Assembly: GCF_000317475.1 (NCBI RefSeq)
Contig: NC_019729.1
Coordinates: forward strand, 6,028,501 to 6,092,500
DNA: 64,000 nucleotides
Source: Oscillatoria nigro-viridis PCC 7112
GTDB lineage: Bacteria; Cyanobacteriota; Cyanobacteriia; Cyanobacteriales; Microcoleaceae
Reading direction: 5' to 3'
Below, piece by piece: positions 50,962-61,910 of the stretch. A program made the translations under genes and the position numbers. Every line of letters begins with the position of its first letter. Within the stretch, counting starts at the first letter, position 1. Below the pieces are notes generated by a model. The model was not told the origin of the DNA, made no database searches, and worked only from the letters and a program-made list of their open reading frames with translations.

Positions 50962-53697
50962 CTAACTTGACTTAGTTTCTTTCTTAGTCTTTGTCGCAGT
51001 CGCCGTCTTTTTAGCAGTGGTTGTCTTCGCCGCAGTTGTCGTCTTTTTAGCAGTGGTTTTCTTGGCCGCAGTCTTCTTCGTTGCAGTTTCCGATTTCGCC
51101 GCAGTTGCCTTAGTAGACTTCTTCGACTTGCTGCTAGATTTTCCGCCGCCCGCTGCTTCCTTCGCTGCTAACAAATCCAGTGCTTTTTGCAAGGTGAAAT
51201 TCTCCACAGATTCATCCTTCGACAAAGAAGCATTGATATCGCCGTGTTTCACATAGGGGCCGTAGCGGCCGTCGTAAACATTGATGGGTTCTCCCGACTC
51301 TGGATGCGCGCCCAATTCCTTCAAAGGTGTGGTGGCTTTGCTGTTGCGGCCGCGGGCGGCTTTCGGCTGTGCTAACAATTCTAATGCCCGATCGAGCTCG
51401 ATCGTCAAAACATCATCCGGCGGTTTGATCGATCGATAATCTTTCCCCACCTTACCCTGGTCATGCACCACATAAGGCCCGTACATCCCCAAATTAGCTT
51501 GCACCTTCGCCCCCGTCTCCGGGTGAGTGCCCAACAACCGGGGTAACGTCAACAAACTCACCGCCATATCCAGCGTCACGCTATCCTTATCCGTCCCCTT
51601 CGGTAAAGAAGCCCGCTTCGGTTTCTTGTTCGTTTCCGAAACTTCCCCTAACTGAACGTATGGCCCATAACTGCCAATCAGCACATAAATCGGTTCCCCG
51701 GTTTCCGGGTGAAGACCCAATTTTTCCGGGCCTTCCGTTTTTTGCTTTAACAGAAACTCCACTTGTTCCGGATCTAAATCGGCCGGCGTCAAATCTTGGG
51801 GAATCGATGCTTTTACCAGGCCTTCTTCGCTTTCAGATTCCAGGTATGCGCCGAATTTGCCGATGCAGACTTTGGCTGGCAAATTCTCCAATACCACAGT
51901 TCGGGCAACTTTCGCATCAATGTGACTTTCCTGTTCTTTGACTTGGGTTGCGAGTCCGGTTTCCCCTGTATAAAACTTTTGCAAATACGGCAGCCATTTC
52001 GCCTCGCCAGTGGCAATTTCATCGAGGGTTTGTTCCATTCGGGAAGTAAAACCGGTGTCTACTAAATCGGGAAAATGTGTTTCCAATAAAGTCGTGACGG
52101 CGAAAGCGGTGAATGTCGGAATTAGGGCGTTAGCTATTAATTTCGCATATCCCCGATCGACAATTGTACCGATAATACTCGCATAGGTACTCGGACGGCC
52201 CACACCTTCGCTTTCCAGCATTTTGACCAGAGAAGCTTCCGTGTAGCGGGCGGGAGGTTGAGTTTCGTGGCCAACTGCCTCTAAATCCTGACAATTAGGT
52301 TTATCCCCCACCTTCAGCGCCGGCAAAATCACCTCCTGGTCTTCCAGCGCCGCATTCGGATCGTCGGAACCTTCCACGTAGGCGCGCAAAAAGCCTGGAA
52401 AATCAATGCGTTTCCCGCTGGAACGGAAACCGGCATCTTCTACCTGAGTTAATACAGTGACGTGAGTTTGGCGGGAATCGGCCATTTGAGAAGCCACAGT
52501 CCGCTTCCAAATCAAATCGTAGAGGCGGAAATCAATCCCATCCAATCCAGTTTGCTGCGGAGTCCGAAAAGTGCTGCCGGCGGGACGGATAGCTTCGTGG
52601 GCTTCCTGGGCGCCTTTGCTTTTCGTCGTGTATTTGCGCGGTTGGGGGCTGAGGTATTCGCTGCCGTACAGTTCTTGCACGCAACTGCGCGCCGCTTCGA
52701 TCGCCTGTTCGGACAAATGCACCGAATCCGTCCGCATATAGGTGATAAAACCGCGTTCGTAGAGACTTTGGGCAATTCGCATAGTTTCCCGCGCACCCAG
52801 CCGCAGCTTGCGGTTAGCTTCCTGCTGCAAAGTCGAGGTTGTAAACGGCGGCGAAGGTTTGCGCGTGACTGGCCGTTCTTCGAGATTGGTGACAGTCCAA
52901 GGTTTGTTTTGAATGCGTGAAAGTAAAGCCCGCGCCTGTTCTTCGTTGAGCAAAAGTACGCGGCGGCCTGCGATAATTTGCCCGGTATTTTCATCAAAAT
53001 CGCTGCCGTTGGCAACTTTGACATTGCCGACTGTCACGAGTTTGGCATCAAAGGAAATTTTCCCCTTTTCCAAAAGGGCTTTTAAATCCCAGTAACTACC
53101 TTGGCGGAAAGCGCGCCGTTCCCGTTCCCGGCGCACCAACAGGCGTACAGCGACTGACTGCACTCTACCGGCCGACAAACCCCAAGCAATTTTTTTCCAC
53201 AGTAGCGGAGAGAGTGTGTAACCGACGAGTCTGTCGAGAATTCGGCGAGTTTCTTGGGCTTGTACAACTCGATTGTCGATATCGCGGCAGTGAGTCAAAG
53301 CATCGCGGATTGCTTCGCGGGTGATTTCGTGAAACACCATCCGCTTGATGGGCACTTTGGGTTTGAGGATTTGCAGCAAATGCCAGGAAATGCTTTCGCC
53401 TTCCCGGTCTTCGTCAGTGGCTAGAATCAGTTCTGTGGCGTCTTTGAGGGCGTCTTTGAGTTCTTTAACAATTTTCTTTTTATCTTTCGGGATGACGTAG
53501 AGGGGTTCAAAGTCTGCTTCCACGTTTACGCCCAGTTGCGCCCATTTTTCTCCTTTAACGGCTTCTGGTATTTCTTCGGCGGAGGATGGTAGGTCGCGGA
53601 CATGGCCCATCGATGCCTCTACACGGTAGGTGGAGGGCAGGAAGTTGCGGATGGTGCGGGCTTTGGTCGGAGATTCGACGATGACTAAGGTTGACAT
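50962..53697 (-). CDS. topA: DNA topoisomerase I (type IA) with Lys/Ala-rich tail
   Basis: 911 residues. TOPRIM part (1-150): [13 protein letters not shown] (Glu8) and [10 protein letters not shown] (Asp95, Asp97). Active-site Tyr320 in [24 protein letters not shown] and the [16 protein letters not shown] parts are standard. The C terminus has no zinc fingers; it has several copies of a L-G-x-HPETGxPIxVxxGxYGPYVxxG repeat (about 640-840), as is usual in cyanobacteria, and ends in a histone-H1-like Lys/Ala/Thr tail (about 855-911, [20 protein letters not shown]). It relaxes negative supercoils. The tail probably helps DNA binding. Monocistronic by context. Confidence 0.96.
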   Translation of the reverse strand: MSTLVIVESPTKARTIRNFLPSTYRVEASMGHVRDLPSSAEEIPEAVKGEKWAQLGVNVEADFEPLYVIPKDKKKIVKELKDALKDATELILATDEDREGESISWHLLQILKPKVPIKRMVFHEITREAIRDALTHCRDIDNRVVQAQETRRILDRLVGYTLSPLLWKKIAWGLSAGRVQSVAVRLLVRRERERRAFRQGSYWDLKALLEKGKISFDAKLVTVGNVKVANGSDFDENTGQIIAGRRVLLLNEEQARALLSRIQNKPWTVTNLEERPVTRKPSPPFTTSTLQQEANRKLRLGARETMRIAQSLYERGFITYMRTDSVHLSEQAIEAARSCVQELYGSEYLSPQPRKYTTKSKGAQEAHEAIRPAGSTFRTPQQTGLDGIDFRLYDLIWKRTVASQMADSRQTHVTVLTQVEDAGFRSSGKRIDFPGFLRAYVEGSDDPNAALEDQEVILPALKVGDKPNCQDLEAVGHETQPPARYTEASLVKMLESEGVGRPSTYASIIGTIVDRGYAKLIANALIPTFTAFAVTTLLETHFPDLVDTGFTSRMEQTLDEIATGEAKWLPYLQKFYTGETGLATQVKEQESHIDAKVARTVVLENLPAKVCIGKFGAYLESESEEGLVKASIPQDLTPADLDPEQVEFLLKQKTEGPEKLGLHPETGEPIYVLIGSYGPYVQLGEVSETNKKPKRASLPKGTDKDSVTLDMAVSLLTLPRLLGTHPETGAKVQANLGMYGPYVVHDQGKVGKDYRSIKPPDDVLTIELDRALELLAQPKAARGRNSKATTPLKELGAHPESGEPINVYDGRYGPYVKHGDINASLSKDESVENFTLQKALDLLAAKEAAGGGKSSSKSKKSTKATAAKSETATKKTAAKKTTAKKTTTAAKTTTAKKTATATKTKKETKSS

Positions 53698-54024
53698 GGC
53701 ATCTTTTAAATATGGATGGCAGCGCAGCTAGAGGGTGTAAGTTAGAGAGTTTAGGTCAGATGTCCAGGCTTCTTTCAACTTTGGGCGATTATTTTCAAAC
53801 TACCTTAATTTTTAAGTTACTGCCGATCGGGTTGCAGGTGACAAGCTGATGGGATTTTACTGCTTTCGGGGCAGAGGCTGCGAATCGCCTCTATACAAGA
53901 TGCACTCCTTGGATGACCTGACTTTAGCAGAATTGTCGCTAACTGGATGTTGAGACTGCTGGATGCGGGCTGATGGTTCCTCAATCTAGTTGTAATTTGA
54001 AGGCTGGGGCGATCGATTGCGCGA

Positions 54025-54161
54025 TTTTAGATTTTAGATTTTAGATTTTAGATTGGGAAAGATTGACTGAGTAGTAGAGGTTTGGGACTATCGATTGCGC
54101 GATTGCGCGATTGCGCGATTGCGCGATTGGGAAAGATTGACTCAGTAGAGGTTTGGGAATT
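54025..54161 (+). repeat. STRR (GATTTTA)n, 8-mer (GATTGCGC)n and duplicated flank
   Basis: 54025-54053 holds AAATCTA-type heptamers. 54093-54128 holds four and a half copies of GATTGCGC. The unit GATTGGGAAAGATTGACT..AGAGGTTTGGGA occurs on both sides (54052-54094, 54125-54161). The rest of the 560-bp gap 53698-54258 has no gene. Confidence 0.8.
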
Positions 54162-54258
54162 TGGTACAGTACGCTGTCGAGCATCAGCGCGGCGATCGGA
54201 AGGAAAGCGATCGCACAAGGTTAAAATTACTGGAGCGATCGATTCTATCAACAATGCT

Positions 54259-54930
54259 ATGACATTTGAATTCGACCATCTTTTCATCCTTACTGATATT
54301 GGTGCTTCGGAAGCTAATCGTTTATCCTCCTTCGGTTTAGTTGAGGGTTCATCTCGCATTCATCGCGGACAAGGTACAACCAATCGCTGTTTCTTTTTCC
54401 ATAACGCAATGTTGGAATTGTTATGGATTCACGATCCAGAAGAGGCGCAGTCTGAGCCAATTCATCAGACTCGTCTTTGGGAGCGATCGACAAATCGGAA
54501 TAATGGTGCGTGTCCGTTTGGCATCTGTTTGCGTCCAGCCAAAGGTTCTGAGGACACAGTTGCATTTTCTAGTTGGGCATATCGTCCACCTTATTTACCT
54601 GAAACGATGAGTATCGCAGTAGGAACAAATAGTGATGTTTTGACTGAGCCCATGCTTTTCCAAATTCCCTTTGGTAAACGTCCCGATCGATACTCTGCTG
54701 ATAAGTCACAGCCTTTGAATCATGGTGTTGGTTTTCGAGAAATTACTCGCGTAGAATTAGTCAGTCCTGCTGCCAATAATCCGTCACCTGAACTTCAAGC
54801 AGTGCTTGAGACAAATCAGCTAAAGTTACGGATAGGAACCGAGTATTTTGTGGAACTTGGTTTTGATGGAGAAGTGCAGGGACAACAGGTAGATTTTCGA
54901 CCGGGATTGCCGCTTATTATCAGTTGGTAA
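54259..54930 (+). CDS. VOC family (glyoxalase-fold) protein
   Basis: 223 residues from ATG 54259; the frame is open further upstream through repeat DNA, but MTFEFDHLFILTDIGASEANRL is the normal VOC start (first strand with metal-site His7). Next comes FGLVEGSSRIHRGQGTTNRCFFFHNAMLELLWIHDPEEAQ, with Glu in LELLWI as a second metal-site residue. Fits the DUF/VOC group of glyoxalase-like proteins of about 220 residues. Substrate unknown; VOC proteins include lyases, isomerases and resistance proteins. Cytosolic, single gene. Confidence 0.85.
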   Translation: MTFEFDHLFILTDIGASEANRLSSFGLVEGSSRIHRGQGTTNRCFFFHNAMLELLWIHDPEEAQSEPIHQTRLWERSTNRNNGACPFGICLRPAKGSEDTVAFSSWAYRPPYLPETMSIAVGTNSDVLTEPMLFQIPFGKRPDRYSADKSQPLNHGVGFREITRVELVSPAANNPSPELQAVLETNQLKLRIGTEYFVELGFDGEVQGQQVDFRPGLPLIISW

Positions 54931-55100
54931 TCTCCAGCCGTAAAACAATTAATAATATGGCTTCAGTATCGAACGAACTGCGAGCGATCGTACAGAACGC
55001 GGACTGACAAATTCAGGAACATTAGAGGCCATTGAGAATTTACCAACTTTGCTGAGTAAACTAGAGATATACTAACCCCCAATTTATTGAGGACTGGAAA

Positions 55101-58100
55101 ATGGAGACAATTACTGACCTGCCGGGGTATGGCATAACAGAACAACTCTATGCAGGATCTCGCACTCTAGTCTATCGAGGTATTCGGGAGTGCGATCGCA
55201 CTCCCGTCGTCATCAAACTGCTGCGAAACGAATACCCCAGCTTCAGCGAACTGGTGCAGTTTCGCAACCAATATACCATCGCCAAAAATCTACGTCTACC
55301 TGGAGTGGTTGAACCCCTCGATTTAGCACCTTACAAAAACGCCTATGCTTTGATAATGGAGGACTTTGGAGGAGTCTCCCTGTCTACTTATCTCCCGGGA
55401 GCAACTGATAAAAACCAACCCGATAAATCTCTATCTTTAGAAAACTTTCTCAACCTAGCCAGAGACCTAGCAAATATTCTCCACTCTCTCTACCAAAACC
55501 GAGTTATTCATAAAGATATCAAACCCGCCAATATTCTTATTAACCCACATAGCAAACAAATTAAACTCATTGACTTCAGTATTTCTTCCGTGCTGCCGAG
55601 AGAAACCCAAGAAATCCAGAACCCCAACACCCTGGAAGGAACCTTAGCTTATCTTTCCCCAGAAAAGACAGGAAGAATGAATCGAGGCATTGACTATCGG
55701 AGTGACTTTTATTCCCTGGGTGTTACCTTCTATGAATTGTTGACAACACAGTTACCCTTCGAGTCAGACGACCCAATGGAGTTAGTGCATTGTCATCTAG
55801 CTAAACAGCCAATTCCGGTACATGAAATCAACCCAGAAGTCCCCCTAATTTTATCCCAAATTGTTAGTAAACTGATGGCAAAGAATGCGGAAGATCGCTA
55901 TCAGAGTGCATTAGGACTGAAACACGATTTAGAAATTTGTCTGGCTCAATTACAAAACACGGGTAACATTGAGACTTTTGCATTGGGGACGCAGGATATG
56001 ACAGACCATTTCCTCATCCCTGAAAAACTCTACGGCAGAGAAACAGAAGTAGAAACCTTATTAGCAGCCTTTGAGCGAGTCAGCAGGGGCAGCACCGAAA
56101 TGATGCTAGTATCCGGTTACTCAGGCATTGGAAAATCCGCCTTAGTACAAGAAGTTTATAAACCAATTACTAAAGCCAGAGGTTATTTTATTGCCGGAAA
56201 ATTCGACCAATTTCAACGAAATATCCCTTACGCGGCCGTTGTCAAAGCCTTTCAATCATTAGTCAAGCAACTCTTAACAGAAAGCGAAAATCAACTCAAC
56301 ACCTGGAAACAAAAAATATTAGCTGCGGTTGGCGCTAACAGTCAAATCATTGTAGATGTCATTCCGGAAGTAGAATTAATCATTGGCCCACAGCCGGCCG
56401 TACAAGAATTAGGCGCTACCGAAGCACAAAATCGCTTTAATTTAGTATTTCTAAAATTCATCCGCGTGTTTTGTTCAGTTGACTATCCCTTAGTCATCTT
56501 TCTCGACGATTTACAATGGGCTGATGCCGCTACATTGAAATTGCTACAAGTAATGATAGCAGACGAGCCAACGAACTATCTATTTCTAATTGGTGCTTAT
56601 CGAGATAACGAAGTCAACCCATCTCATCCTTTAATGATGACTTTGGACGAGCTGCAAAATCAAGGTGCCAGAATCGAGCGAATTACTTTAGCTCCCCTAC
56701 ACCTTCACCAAATAAGTAACTTAATTAGTGATACCGTGCGTAAAGACCAAAAATCAGCCCTCCCCCTAGCCGAGTTAGTGGTCAGTAAAACTCAAGGCAA
56801 TCCTTTTTTTGTCAATCAGTTTCTCAAAACTCTCTATCAAGAAAACCTGCTAAGATTCAATTTTCAAGAAAGAAACTGGGATTGGAATATTTCAGAAATT
56901 GAATCAGTAGGCATTACTGATAACGTCATTGAATTGATGCTAGGAAAATTGAAAAGACTGCCCGCATCAACTCAGCAAGTTTTGCGTTTGGCTGCTTGCG
57001 TGGGTAATAGTTTTGACTTAAACACTCTTTCAATTATTAATGAAAAATCCTGGGCGACCACGTTTCAAGAACTCTTGCCAGCCATCCAAGAGGGATTAAT
57101 CTTAACTACTTCTGAGTTAGGCGCTGCCGAATCAGAAATAATTAACTCAGACTTGGTAATTACTACTTATAAATTTTTGCACGACCGCGTGCAGCAGTCA
57201 GGTTACGCTTTGATTGACTCCCAACTGCAAACAGCAATTCACCTACAAATTGGTCGTCTGTTACTGGCAAATATTTCTCCCGAGCGACGAGCCGAAAGAA
57301 TTTTTGAAATTGCGGATCATTTGAATTCGGGTCGGAATTTAATCGTTGACGAACACGAGAAAATTGAACTAGCTATTTTAAATTTAACAGCCGCTCGCAA
57401 AGCCAAAGATGCAACGGCTTATGCTGCTGCCAGAGATTACTTAAAAATCGGTCGAGAAATTTTACCGGGCGATATTTGGCAAGACTCCTACGAACTAGCT
57501 TTTACCTTTCATAAGGAGCTGGCAGAGGCTGAATATTTAAACGGCAATTTTGAAGAATCAGAAGCTTTAATAAAAGTGGCATTTGCCCGGGCAAAATCCG
57601 AGCTAGAAAAAGCCGAAATATACAACATTTTGATCGTGCAGTACACTCTCTTGAGTAAATATGAAGCAGCAGTGCAATCTGGATTAAAAGCCCTGCACTT
57701 GCTGGGCATAGATTTGGCTGAAGATAATTTAAGCGAGGCGGTTAATGCGGAAATGGCGGCAGCTACAGCCTGCTTGGCAAACCAAGAAATTGCTTCATTA
57801 ATTAATGCCGAAAAGATGAAAGATCCGGCTCAACTAATGGCAATGAAATTATTGGGAAACATGGGGCCGCTAACGTTCTTTTCCTCTCAAGAACTGTGGA
57901 AGTTGACTGTGATTAAAGCGATTAACCTTTCTCTCAAGTACGGTTTTGTAGCGGGAGGGTCTTACTGCTATTCGTGTTATGGAATTATCCTGAATTCAAT
58001 TTTAGGGGATTACCAATCTGCTTATGAGTTTGGCAGACTCGCTCTGACTCTGAGCGAAAATTCAAATAATTTGTCTCAAAATTGCCAAGATAGTGTGATA

Positions 58101-61100
58101 TTTGCCAATTACTTAAACTGCTGGGTGAGGCCTCTCAAAACTACGGCCCAAATTAATAACGAAGGTTATAAAGTTGGCTTGCAATCGGGCAATTTGCAAT
58201 GGACTGGTTATAACCGGATGTTTCAAACTATTACCTATTTCTTCCAGGGCATGAATTTGAATAATCTCTTGGAAGATATTGGCAAGTCGCTCCATTTCTG
58301 CGAACACACTAAAAATTTATGGGCGATTGATATTATTATTGCTAATAAGTGGGCAATTTTGAATTTGATGGGAGAAGAGGATGAAGTTAGCGAAAAACAG
58401 CATTTAGAAAATTTTCATGAGCGTAAAAGTATGGCAGCGCTGTGCGAGTTTTATGTTTTAAAAGCGCAGAATCTTTATCTTGACGAACAGTACAGTGAGG
58501 CGCTAGAAGCATCTGAACGGGCGGCAGGGCTGATCGATTATTTGATGGGTCATATTTCTAGTGCTCATCATTATTTTTACCGCTGTCTGATTTTAACGGC
58601 TCTATATTCTGAGGTTTCTGAATCGGAGCGAAAAGATTACTGGCAGCAATTAGAAGCTAATCAGAAACTAATCAAAGTTTGGGCGGATAACTGTTCGGAA
58701 AGTTTTGCACATAAATTCTCGCTAGTGGCGGCAGAAATGGCGAGAATTTCAGGTCGAGATTTGGAGGCGATGGATTTGTACGATCGCGCTTCTTCTGAGG
58801 CTAGAGAGGGTGATTTTATTCAGAATGAAGCGCTGGCGGCGTTTCTTGCTGCTAAGTTTTGGTTGGGGAAAGATAAAGAAGAGTTTGCCCAAATTTACTT
58901 GACTAAAGCTCACTATGGCTACCAATATTGGGGTGCTAAACGTCAAGTTGAGTATTTAGAGGAAAAGTATCCTCAATTAATAGCGAGAATTTCTGGGAAG
59001 ACAACTACTCAAACAAAAGTTAACCGCACCACGACGGCGACTACTAGCAACAATTTGGGAGAGACGCTAGACTTAGCTACGGTGATGAAAGCTTCTTTCG
59101 CGATTTCGGGTGAAATTGTTTTGAGTAGGTTGCTGGAAAGGTTGATGAAGATTGCGATCGAGAATGCGGGGGCGCAAAAAGGCTTTTTGATTTTAGAAAA
59201 AGCGGGAAACTGGGCGATTGAGGCGGAAGGTTCGGTGCAGGAGGATGAGGTTAGCGTGCTGCGATCGCTTCCTCTCAATGCAGAAGCAGCTTCTGGGGGA
59301 ACTCCTTTGCTGGCTTGTGCTATCGCTAATTATGTGATTCGCACTCAGGAAAATGTGGTGTTAAATAATGCGGCTCAAGAGGGACAATTTACTCGCGATC
59401 CTTATATTGCAGCTACTCAACCGAAGTCTATTCTTTGCACTCCTCTGCTGCACCAAGGTAAGCTGACTGGCCTTCTTTATTTGGAAAATAACCTGATTGA
59501 AGGGGCTTTTACTACCGATCGGCTTGAGTTGTTAAAACTTTTATCTTCCCAAATTGCTATTTCTATTGAGAATGCTCAACTTTACGATCGATTAGGGGAC
59601 TACTCGCGAACGCTGGAACGTAAGGTTATAGAAAGAACTCAAGAATTGCAACAGGAAATTGCTGTCAGAATGCAGACAGAAGTAGCCTTGGGCAAGTCTG
59701 AGGAAAAGTTTTCTAAAGCCTTTCGTTCCAGTCCTAACCCGATCGCGATCGCCCGGTTTGCAGATGGACGCTACATCGAAGTGAACGACAGTTTCCTCAG
59801 CACTTTTAGTTGCTCTCGCGAAGAGGTAATTGGTTTTACACCAATTGAGTTGAATCTTTGGGTTAATTTAGAAGAATTTGACAGATACAGACAGCAATTG
59901 CAAGAATCAGGAGTGCTTCGCAATCAGGAATTTGATTTTCGTACTGCCGCAGGCGAGGTAAGGAAGATGCTGGTATCAGCAGATATTATCGATCTGGGTG
60001 GAGAAGCCTGTATTCTCTTAGTCACTAACGACATTACCGAACGTCAAAGGGTAGAAGAAGCGCTCAAAGAAAGCGAGGCTAAATACCGTGACTTAGTTGA
60101 AACATCGCAGGATATGATTTGGTCAATTGATGTTGAAGGACGTTATACATTCGTCAACGCTGCCGTCCAACAGATTTTTGGCTACAGCCCCGAACAAATG
60201 ATCGGGCGAAAATTCAGCGATTTTCAGCTACCTGAACAACTGCCCAAAGATAACGAGATATTCCAACGTATGCTGAATGGAGAGTCCGTATTTCAGTATG
60301 AAACTATACAATTAGCTAAAGATAGTAGACCTATCAATCTCCGGTTTAATTCACTTGTAGTGCGGGATTGCGAGGGAAATATTCTAGGAATAACTGGCAC
60401 AGCAAGCGATATTACGGAAAGTAAAAAAGCAGAGGCAGCCTTACAACAAGCCAAAGAAGTTGCAGATGCGGCTAACCAGGCTAAAAGCGAATTTTTATCT
60501 AAAATGAGTCACGAATTGCGAACTCCCCTCAATGCAATTCTCGGCTTTACCCAAGTGTTAGCCCGAGACTCATCCCTTTCTGACGTACAGCAGGGACAGC
60601 TAGGCATCATTAGTCGTTCTGGCGAGCATTTGCTGGCACTGATTAATGACGTGCTGGAAATGTCTAAAATCGAGGCAGGTCGGATTATCTTAAATCCTAC
60701 TAGCTTTGACCTGTATTATTTGCTCTATTCTCTCGAAGAAATGCTGAAAATCAAAGCTGATTCTAAAGGTTTACAGCTCTGTTGGCACATCAATTCTAAC
60801 ATTCCTCAGTATGTAAAAACTGACGAAAGTAAATTGCGTCAAGTCTTGATTAATCTGTTAGGAAATGCGATCAAGTTTACTGCGAAGGGAAGTGTAACGC
60901 TCCGAGTTGCAGCAATTAATGCGAAACAAAAGTCCCCCACAGACAACGAACTGCGGACTATTAGGTTTGAAGTGGAAGACACCGGTCACGGCATCGATCC
61001 TACTGAGGTAGATTCTTTATTTGAGGCTTTTGTACAAACTGACGCGGGTCGGAAATCTCAAGAAGGAACTGGCTTGGGTTTACCCATCAGCCGACAATTC

Positions 61101-61910
61101 GTACAACTGATGGGAGGAGACATTACCGTCAGCAGTACCTTGAATCGAGGAACTATTTTTAGTTTTTATATCCAAATTAGCTCCCCTAAGATGGCTGAAG
61201 TTCAACCTCGACAATCAAGAAGGCGGGTAATTGGTTTACAACCCAATCAACCCTCATATCGCATCTTGGTGGTTGATGATAAATGGGAAAGCCGTTTGCT
61301 ATTGGTTCATCTTCTCGAACCGCTTGGCTTGGAGGTGCGCGAAGCAGTAAATGGTCAAGAAGCTATTAGAATCTGGGAAACTTGGAAACCTCACCTAATT
61401 TGGATGGATATGCAAATGCCTGTGATAGACGGGTATGAGGCCACCAGACAAATTAAAGCCAAGATTCAAGATGAGGCTACTCCGATTGTTGCGTTGACTG
61501 CTAGCGCTTTTGAGGAGGAGCGTGCTCTTGTTTTATCATCAGGCTGTGACGATTTTGTGAGCAAGCCTTTTCAAGAAGAAGTTATTTTTGCCAAAATGGC
61601 TGAACATTTAGGGGTAGAGTATATTTATGAAGATTTACCGAACTTTACATCATCTCAGCTTGAGGGTCAAGACTTGAGTGTAAAAGAAGGAGAAAAAACT
61701 GAATTTTTGAGGACGACTTTAGCGGCAATGCCTGCGGACTGGGTGAGACAGTTACATCATGGAGCTATTGATGCTGATGCCGACCAGATTTTAAGTTTAG
61801 TCGGCACAATCCCCGAATATAATAAGTCTTTCGCGGAGACCATCGCTGATTGGGCTAACAACTTTCGTTTTGATAAAATTACTGACTTAACAGAAAGATT
61901 TATTCCATGA
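55101..61910 (+). CDS. Ser/Thr kinase - AAA ATPase - GAF - PAS-PAS - hybrid histidine kinase fusion
   Basis: 2269 residues. Order: Ser/Thr kinase (about 8-270; HKDIKPANIL, IDFSIS, GTLAYLSPEKTGRMNR), AAA ATPase (about 300-620; P-loop Lys345, LVIFLDDLQWADAATLK), helical TPR-like region (to about 1300), GAF (about 1340-1490), PAS (about 1530-1640), PAS (about 1655-1775), HisKA with His1804 in KMSHELRTPLNAILGF, HATPase_c (VLINLLGNAIKF, DTGHGID, EGTGLGLPIS), and a receiver with Asp2103 in LIWMDMQMPVIDGYEA. Paralogue of the gene at 30502 for the first 1500 residues; it gained PAS and receiver parts. The stop overlaps the next start by ATGA. Confidence 0.94.
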   Translation: METITDLPGYGITEQLYAGSRTLVYRGIRECDRTPVVIKLLRNEYPSFSELVQFRNQYTIAKNLRLPGVVEPLDLAPYKNAYALIMEDFGGVSLSTYLPGATDKNQPDKSLSLENFLNLARDLANILHSLYQNRVIHKDIKPANILINPHSKQIKLIDFSISSVLPRETQEIQNPNTLEGTLAYLSPEKTGRMNRGIDYRSDFYSLGVTFYELLTTQLPFESDDPMELVHCHLAKQPIPVHEINPEVPLILSQIVSKLMAKNAEDRYQSALGLKHDLEICLAQLQNTGNIETFALGTQDMTDHFLIPEKLYGRETEVETLLAAFERVSRGSTEMMLVSGYSGIGKSALVQEVYKPITKARGYFIAGKFDQFQRNIPYAAVVKAFQSLVKQLLTESENQLNTWKQKILAAVGANSQIIVDVIPEVELIIGPQPAVQELGATEAQNRFNLVFLKFIRVFCSVDYPLVIFLDDLQWADAATLKLLQVMIADEPTNYLFLIGAYRDNEVNPSHPLMMTLDELQNQGARIERITLAPLHLHQISNLISDTVRKDQKSALPLAELVVSKTQGNPFFVNQFLKTLYQENLLRFNFQERNWDWNISEIESVGITDNVIELMLGKLKRLPASTQQVLRLAACVGNSFDLNTLSIINEKSWATTFQELLPAIQEGLILTTSELGAAESEIINSDLVITTYKFLHDRVQQSGYALIDSQLQTAIHLQIGRLLLANISPERRAERIFEIADHLNSGRNLIVDEHEKIELAILNLTAARKAKDATAYAAARDYLKIGREILPGDIWQDSYELAFTFHKELAEAEYLNGNFEESEALIKVAFARAKSELEKAEIYNILIVQYTLLSKYEAAVQSGLKALHLLGIDLAEDNLSEAVNAEMAAATACLANQEIASLINAEKMKDPAQLMAMKLLGNMGPLTFFSSQELWKLTVIKAINLSLKYGFVAGGSYCYSCYGIILNSILGDYQSAYEFGRLALTLSENSNNLSQNCQDSVIFANYLNCWVRPLKTTAQINNEGYKVGLQSGNLQWTGYNRMFQTITYFFQGMNLNNLLEDIGKSLHFCEHTKNLWAIDIIIANKWAILNLMGEEDEVSEKQHLENFHERKSMAALCEFYVLKAQNLYLDEQYSEALEASERAAGLIDYLMGHISSAHHYFYRCLILTALYSEVSESERKDYWQQLEANQKLIKVWADNCSESFAHKFSLVAAEMARISGRDLEAMDLYDRASSEAREGDFIQNEALAAFLAAKFWLGKDKEEFAQIYLTKAHYGYQYWGAKRQVEYLEEKYPQLIARISGKTTTQTKVNRTTTATTSNNLGETLDLATVMKASFAISGEIVLSRLLERLMKIAIENAGAQKGFLILEKAGNWAIEAEGSVQEDEVSVLRSLPLNAEAASGGTPLLACAIANYVIRTQENVVLNNAAQEGQFTRDPYIAATQPKSILCTPLLHQGKLTGLLYLENNLIEGAFTTDRLELLKLLSSQIAISIENAQLYDRLGDYSRTLERKVIERTQELQQEIAVRMQTEVALGKSEEKFSKAFRSSPNPIAIARFADGRYIEVNDSFLSTFSCSREEVIGFTPIELNLWVNLEEFDRYRQQLQESGVLRNQEFDFRTAAGEVRKMLVSADIIDLGGEACILLVTNDITERQRVEEALKESEAKYRDLVETSQDMIWSIDVEGRYTFVNAAVQQIFGYSPEQMIGRKFSDFQLPEQLPKDNEIFQRMLNGESVFQYETIQLAKDSRPINLRFNSLVVRDCEGNILGITGTASDITESKKAEAALQQAKEVADAANQAKSEFLSKMSHELRTPLNAILGFTQVLARDSSLSDVQQGQLGIISRSGEHLLALINDVLEMSKIEAGRIILNPTSFDLYYLLYSLEEMLKIKADSKGLQLCWHINSNIPQYVKTDESKLRQVLINLLGNAIKFTAKGSVTLRVAAINAKQKSPTDNELRTIRFEVEDTGHGIDPTEVDSLFEAFVQTDAGRKSQEGTGLGLPISRQFVQLMGGDITVSSTLNRGTIFSFYIQISSPKMAEVQPRQSRRRVIGLQPNQPSYRILVVDDKWESRLLLVHLLEPLGLEVREAVNGQEAIRIWETWKPHLIWMDMQMPVIDGYEATRQIKAKIQDEATPIVALTASAFEEERALVLSSGCDDFVSKPFQEEVIFAKMAEHLGVEYIYEDLPNFTSSQLEGQDLSVKEGEKTEFLRTTLAAMPADWVRQLHHGAIDADADQILSLVGTIPEYNKSFAETIADWANNFRFDKITDLTERFIP

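Noticed and set aside
54082-54258. N-terminal extension of the VOC protein
   Set aside because: It translates the GATTGCGC array; homology starts at ATG 54259.
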